A stretch of 10,374 nucleotides of DNA from Prevotella sp. (lineage in GTDB: Bacteria; Bacteroidota; Bacteroidia; Bacteroidales; Bacteroidaceae): the NCBI GenBank assembly GCA_016291915.1, contig JAEEZP010000200.1, forward strand, positions 1 through 10,374. The letters are read 5' to 3'. The position numbers and the translations under genes were made by a program. The notes under the pieces are model-generated. The model saw nothing but the letters and a program-made list of their open reading frames with translations. It did no database searches and was not told the origin of the DNA. Shown piece after piece: positions 7,636 through 10,374 of the stretch. Each line of letters begins with the position of its first letter. Position 1 is the first letter of the stretch.

Positions 7636-9201
7636 TTACTCGGTATATTCCGGACCTTTCTTAATCTGTTTGAAAAGAATACTCAACTCTACAGCCAGCA
7701 TGGTGGAGAACAATACCAAGAAGATAAAGAAGGTAAGTGCCACACTGCCCGATGGGATATCGGAAATGGATGCACTTACAGGCAGCATATCCTGAATGGT
7801 CCACGGCTGACGTCCGAACTCGGCTACCAACCAACCGCTCTCACTGGCGATATATGCCAAAGGAACAAGAATAATAGGCACGATATAATGCCACTTCGGC
7901 ATTTGTGCAAAGTCTTTCTTCCGCCAGTCCATGAAAAGAATCACAACAAAGAAAAGAATAAAGAGACATCCCAGTCCGACCATCAGTCGGAAAGCCCAGA
8001 AGTTAACAGGGATAAAAGGAACTAATTCCTTTTTATCCTTGATATATCCATAACCGAAATACTGGAAGTTATCTTTGATAATCTCTGACTGTATTGCAGC
8101 TGTTGCCTCATCGCCTGCTGCTTTTGCCTTACGGTATTCTGCCAGTGCCACAATGGCTTTCTTACCTCTTTCGATCTTTTCGTCAGCCGAAGGTTCCACC
8201 GTACCATCCGGATGCGTATAACCATTCAACAACTCATTTACACCCGGTACAAAGCCATGCGGATCACGAGTTGCCATGATAGAAAGGGCATAAGGCATGG
8301 CTATACGCAATGGCGGTTCTTCATCAACAGTATAATCCGGTTGTTTGAAAGGATTCACCCATGCCACACCTGTCAGACTTTGATCCACGCCACCATTATA
8401 GAGCGCCTCCATTGCAGCAAGTTTCATCGGTTGCTTCTGTGCCACCTGTTCACCCGAGATATGACCTGTAGCGGCAGCCAGCAGCGAACCCACAAGTCCC
8501 ACGATTGCTGCTATTTTCATACTCTCCAAGGCCAGTTTCTTCTCCCGTTTCTTCATCAGATACCAGCAACATACTGCCACAACGAAGATAGCGCCGATGA
8601 TCCAGGAAGAGATCACCGTGTGGAAGAATTTGACAACAGCAAAGGGAGACAGGGCCACATCAAAGAAAGATACCATCTCGTTGCGTACAGTATCTGCATT
8701 GAACTCACAACCCACCGGACACTGCATCCAAGCATTGGCCACGAGAATCCACCATGCCGAGATGGTAGCACCTAGGCCGGTAAGCCAGGTAGAAGCCAGG
8801 TGGAAGCCCTTCGACACTTTGTTCCACCCAAAATACATCACGGCCACGAAGGTTGACTCCATGAAGAAAGCTACAATACCTTCGATTGCTAACGGTGCAC
8901 CGAAGATATCTCCTACGAACCAACTGTAATTACTCCAGTTTGTTCCAAACTCAAACTCAAGGATAATTCCAGTTGCGACACCCATGGCAAAATTGATTCC
9001 GAAGAGTTTTTGCCAAAATTTCGCGGCATCTTTCCAGAAGACATCCTTCGTGCGATAATAACGTGTTTCCACGATACCCATTATCACGGCCAGTCCCAGC
9101 GTCAACGGGACAAAAAGCCAGTGGTACATAGCGGTAAGTGCAAATTGTGCTCTCGACCAGTCTATGGTACTGGCATCCACATTCAATAAGATGTTCGTCA
9201 T
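7636..9201 (-). CDS. cydA: Cytochrome bd quinol oxidase subunit I
   Basis: CydA binds quinol and all three haems (b558, b595, d) of the high-affinity terminal oxidase in the inner membrane. At 521 aa it aligns along its length with E. coli CydA (522 aa). The key residues are present: His27 in FALTAMYHWLF (b595 side), His194 in VKFFHTV and Met407 in FRLMVG (b558), Glu107 in GAPLAIEG, and Glu454 in SESGWLVAEFGRQPW. The periplasmic Q-loop keeps Lys260 and Glu265 (KLAAMEA), which contact quinol in E. coli. The loop is of the long kind: a charged helical stretch at about 338-380 matches the E. coli insertion in position. It starts at 9201, 34 bp after the stop of the DUF4492 gene, and is followed by cydB. 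In an anaerobe this oxidase would remove traces of oxygen and add to the proton gradient. Confidence 0.97.
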   Translation of the reverse strand: MTNILLNVDASTIDWSRAQFALTAMYHWLFVPLTLGLAVIMGIVETRYYRTKDVFWKDAAKFWQKLFGINFAMGVATGIILEFEFGTNWSNYSWFVGDIFGAPLAIEGIVAFFMESTFVAVMYFGWNKVSKGFHLASTWLTGLGATISAWWILVANAWMQCPVGCEFNADTVRNEMVSFFDVALSPFAVVKFFHTVISSWIIGAIFVVAVCCWYLMKKREKKLALESMKIAAIVGLVGSLLAAATGHISGEQVAQKQPMKLAAMEALYNGGVDQSLTGVAWVNPFKQPDYTVDEEPPLRIAMPYALSIMATRDPHGFVPGVNELLNGYTHPDGTVEPSADEKIERGKKAIVALAEYRKAKAAGDEATAAIQSEIIKDNFQYFGYGYIKDKKELVPFIPVNFWAFRLMVGLGCLFILFFVVILFMDWRKKDFAQMPKWHYIVPIILVPLAYIASESGWLVAEFGRQPWTIQDMLPVSASISDIPSGSVALTFFIFLVLFSTMLAVELSILFKQIKKGPEYTE

Positions 9202-9235
9202 ATTACACTGTGTATTTTGTTATTATTATAGTTAT

Positions 9236-9457
9236 TCATTCCGAGCGTTCAACAAACTCTTTCACAATATAGTCAGGCTCCTCCCCTTTCTGGGAATGTG
9301 TCTTTAGGAAATCAGGGAAGAAGAACAGTTTCAGCACAAAAAAGATAACGAACAGTTTGATAGCAATGATCAACCACAACGTCTTCCCTAACTGCATATT
9401 ACGGAAGCCATCATAATATAAGTCAAATGCTCTGTACCAGAAATTCTTTTTTGTCAT
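9236..9457 (-). CDS. DUF4492 small membrane protein, first gene of the cyd operon
   Basis: The product has 73 aa. An amphipathic, aromatic N-terminus (FWYRAFDLYYDGFRNMQLGK, residues 6-25) leads into one membrane helix of about residues 25-48 (TLWLIIAIKLFVIFFVLKLF), followed by FFPDFLKTH and an acidic tail ending ERSE. I recognise this as the DUF4492 family, which commonly sits directly upstream of cydA in Bacteroidetes and some Campylobacterota. The family has no proven function that I know of. Its size, single helix and position recall CydX, CydS and CydH, the small subunits of other bd oxidases, although the sequence is not like them. A role in assembly or stability of the oxidase is an inference from context. 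The start at 9457 is supported by the promoter just upstream; the spacer has only a weak GGTG-like ribosome site. Confidence 0.88.
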   Translation of the reverse strand: MTKKNFWYRAFDLYYDGFRNMQLGKTLWLIIAIKLFVIFFVLKLFFFPDFLKTHSQKGEEPDYIVKEFVERSE

Positions 9458-9479
9458 CTTATCACACCATTAACATTCG

Positions 9480-9487
9480 CAAATATA
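9480..9487 (-). promoter_or_regulatory. -7 element of the DUF4492-cydAB-cyclophilin operon
   Basis: On the minus strand TATATTTG (9487 to 9480) matches TAnnTTTG. Transcription would start near 9476, giving a leader of only about 19 bases before the ATG at 9457. No clean TTTG sits at the expected -33 position (about 9507-9510 reads CAATT-like on this strand). The promoter may therefore be weak alone or depend on an activator, which would suit an oxygen- or redox-controlled operon. That last point is inference. Confidence 0.5.
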
Positions 9488-9638
9488 CAAAAAATATTAA
9501 TACGTAATTGTTTTTCCAGAAGAAAAATAACGAATAAATAAAAAATATATTCAATACCCACATTATTCTCTCTTTTATCCATTTACATACAAAAAAATTT
9601 CCTTTTAGGAAATATTTAGGTTTTACTAACTATTTTAC

Positions 9639-9669
9639 TTTGTCATATCAAAGAAAAAAGCTACTTTTG
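9639..9669 (+). promoter_or_regulatory. Promoter of the coiled-coil protein gene
   Basis: TTTG at 9639-9642 and TACTTTTG at 9662-9669 fit the Bacteroidetes -33/-7 pattern with a 19-bp spacer. The predicted start near 9673 gives a leader of about 50 bases. A small dyad, CTTTG TCATAT CAAAG (9638-9653), covers the -33 element and could bind a regulator, but it may be chance. Confidence 0.7.
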
Positions 9670-9722
9670 CATCGCGATAAATCAGCAGTTAAATAGGTTG
9701 AATACGTATTACTCTAAGAAAG

Positions 9723-10374
9723 ATGAAAAAGAAAATATTAATTCCTTTATTGTTACTCCTCCTGCTGTTGGCTGCAGGTGTCGGGTACTTGTATTATAAT
9801 CTTGATCAACAGAAGAAAGTGAATCAAGATATGCAGGAACTGGCCGAGCTTGACAAGAAAGAGATGCAGAATGAATACGAGCAGTTTGCTCAGCAGTACA
9901 GTGAGATGAAGACGCAGATCAACAACGACTCCATCATCGCTCAGCTTACCCAAGAACAACTGCGTACCCAACAGTTGCTAAAAGAACTGAAGGAGGTGAA
10001 AGCCAATGATGCCCGAGAGATCACACGCCTGAAAAAAGAGTTGGCTACTTGTAGAGCGGTCATCCGCAGTTACGTACTAGAAATAGACTCCCTAAATCGT
10101 CTGAACGAGAACCTTGCCGCTGAGAACACCCGTGTCAGAGGACAGTACGAAGAAGCTACCCGTCAGATTGAGAATCTAAATACAGAGAAGTCATCCCTGT
10201 CTGAGAAAGTGGCTATTGCTTCACAGCTCGATGCTACAGGAATCTCCATGAGCCTGAAAGACAAAAAAGGAAAGAGTACCAACAAGGTGGACAAGGCCAA
10301 GAATATACAGATCAACTTCAATATTGCGAAGAATGTGACTGCCAGCAATGGTATCCGCACGCTGTATGTCAGAA
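9723..10374 (+). CDS. Membrane-anchored coiled-coil protein, cut by the right edge
   Basis: The frame stays open from ATG 9723 to the window end (217 codons, no stop), so the C-terminus is missing. The start is preceded by AAGAAAG, a fair ribosome site. Residues 1-4 are basic. Residues 5-25 form one hydrophobic helix with eight leucines in a row, either a membrane anchor or an uncleaved signal. From about 29 to 165 the protein is rich in Glu, Gln, Lys and Leu with heptad-like spacing, and predicts a long coiled coil (for example LKKELATCRAVIRSYVLEID around 103-122). A hinge with QLDATGI and a Lys-rich stretch leads to a beta-like start of a C-terminal domain, NIQINFNIAKNVTASNG, then RTLYVR. 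This layout matches an uncharacterised protein widespread in Bacteroidales, from memory. It likely projects into the periplasm, possibly as a spacer or envelope protein. No function can be assigned. Confidence 0.85.
   Translation, partial: MKKKILIPLLLLLLLLAAGVGYLYYNLDQQKKVNQDMQELAELDKKEMQNEYEQFAQQYSEMKTQINNDSIIAQLTQEQLRTQQLLKELKEVKANDAREITRLKKELATCRAVIRSYVLEIDSLNRLNENLAAENTRVRGQYEEATRQIENLNTEKSSLSEKVAIASQLDATGISMSLKDKKGKSTNKVDKAKNIQINFNIAKNVTASNGIRTLYVR

Noticed and set aside
8212..8775. 187-codon rightward open frame opposite cydA
   Set aside because: It lies wholly antisense to the conserved cydA coding sequence, is rich in His, Cys and Arg, and has no family features.

Overview
The window looks like chromosomal DNA of a Bacteroidales bacterium, most likely Prevotella or a close relative. 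The reasons are a SusC/SusD outer-membrane pair, a Bacteroidetes-type cytochrome bd operon headed by a DUF4492 gene, and A/T-rich spacers carrying the Bacteroidetes promoter pattern TTTG, about 19-20 bp, TAnnTTTG. Start codons lack strong Shine-Dalgarno sequences, as is usual in this phylum. The genus is an inference from style, not from a marker gene.

Layout. Positions 1-724 hold no convincing gene. They contain a leftward promoter serving something beyond the left edge, a nine-unit 7-bp tandem repeat (184-246), an imperfect inverted repeat (411-466), and the promoter of the next operon (632-663). Positions 725-5653 carry a rightward susC-susD pair (1030 and 604 aa, 21 bp apart), closed by a perfect 12-bp-stem hairpin at 5685-5712. 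From 9457 down to 5734 a leftward operon runs DUF4492 protein, cydA, cydB, periplasmic cyclophilin, with gaps of 34, 59 and 10 bp. At 9480-9669 two promoters diverge. The rightward one starts a membrane-anchored coiled-coil protein (9723 onward) that is cut by the right edge.

How the genes work together. SusC and SusD should form a lidded, TonB-driven importer for a glycan or other large nutrient. No enzyme, regulator or sigma/anti-sigma gene accompanies them in the window, so the substrate cannot be named. CydA and CydB form a high-affinity quinol oxidase that lets an anaerobe scavenge low oxygen; the haem ligands of CydA are all present. The small DUF4492 membrane protein is a good candidate for an accessory subunit. 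The cyclophilin appears to be co-transcribed but acts in the periplasm.

I found no clear new defence, mobile or RNA-based system. The points most worth following are the DUF4492-cydAB link, the altered proton-channel positions of CydB, the cyclophilin in the oxidase operon, and the repeat-rich leader region at 184-466.
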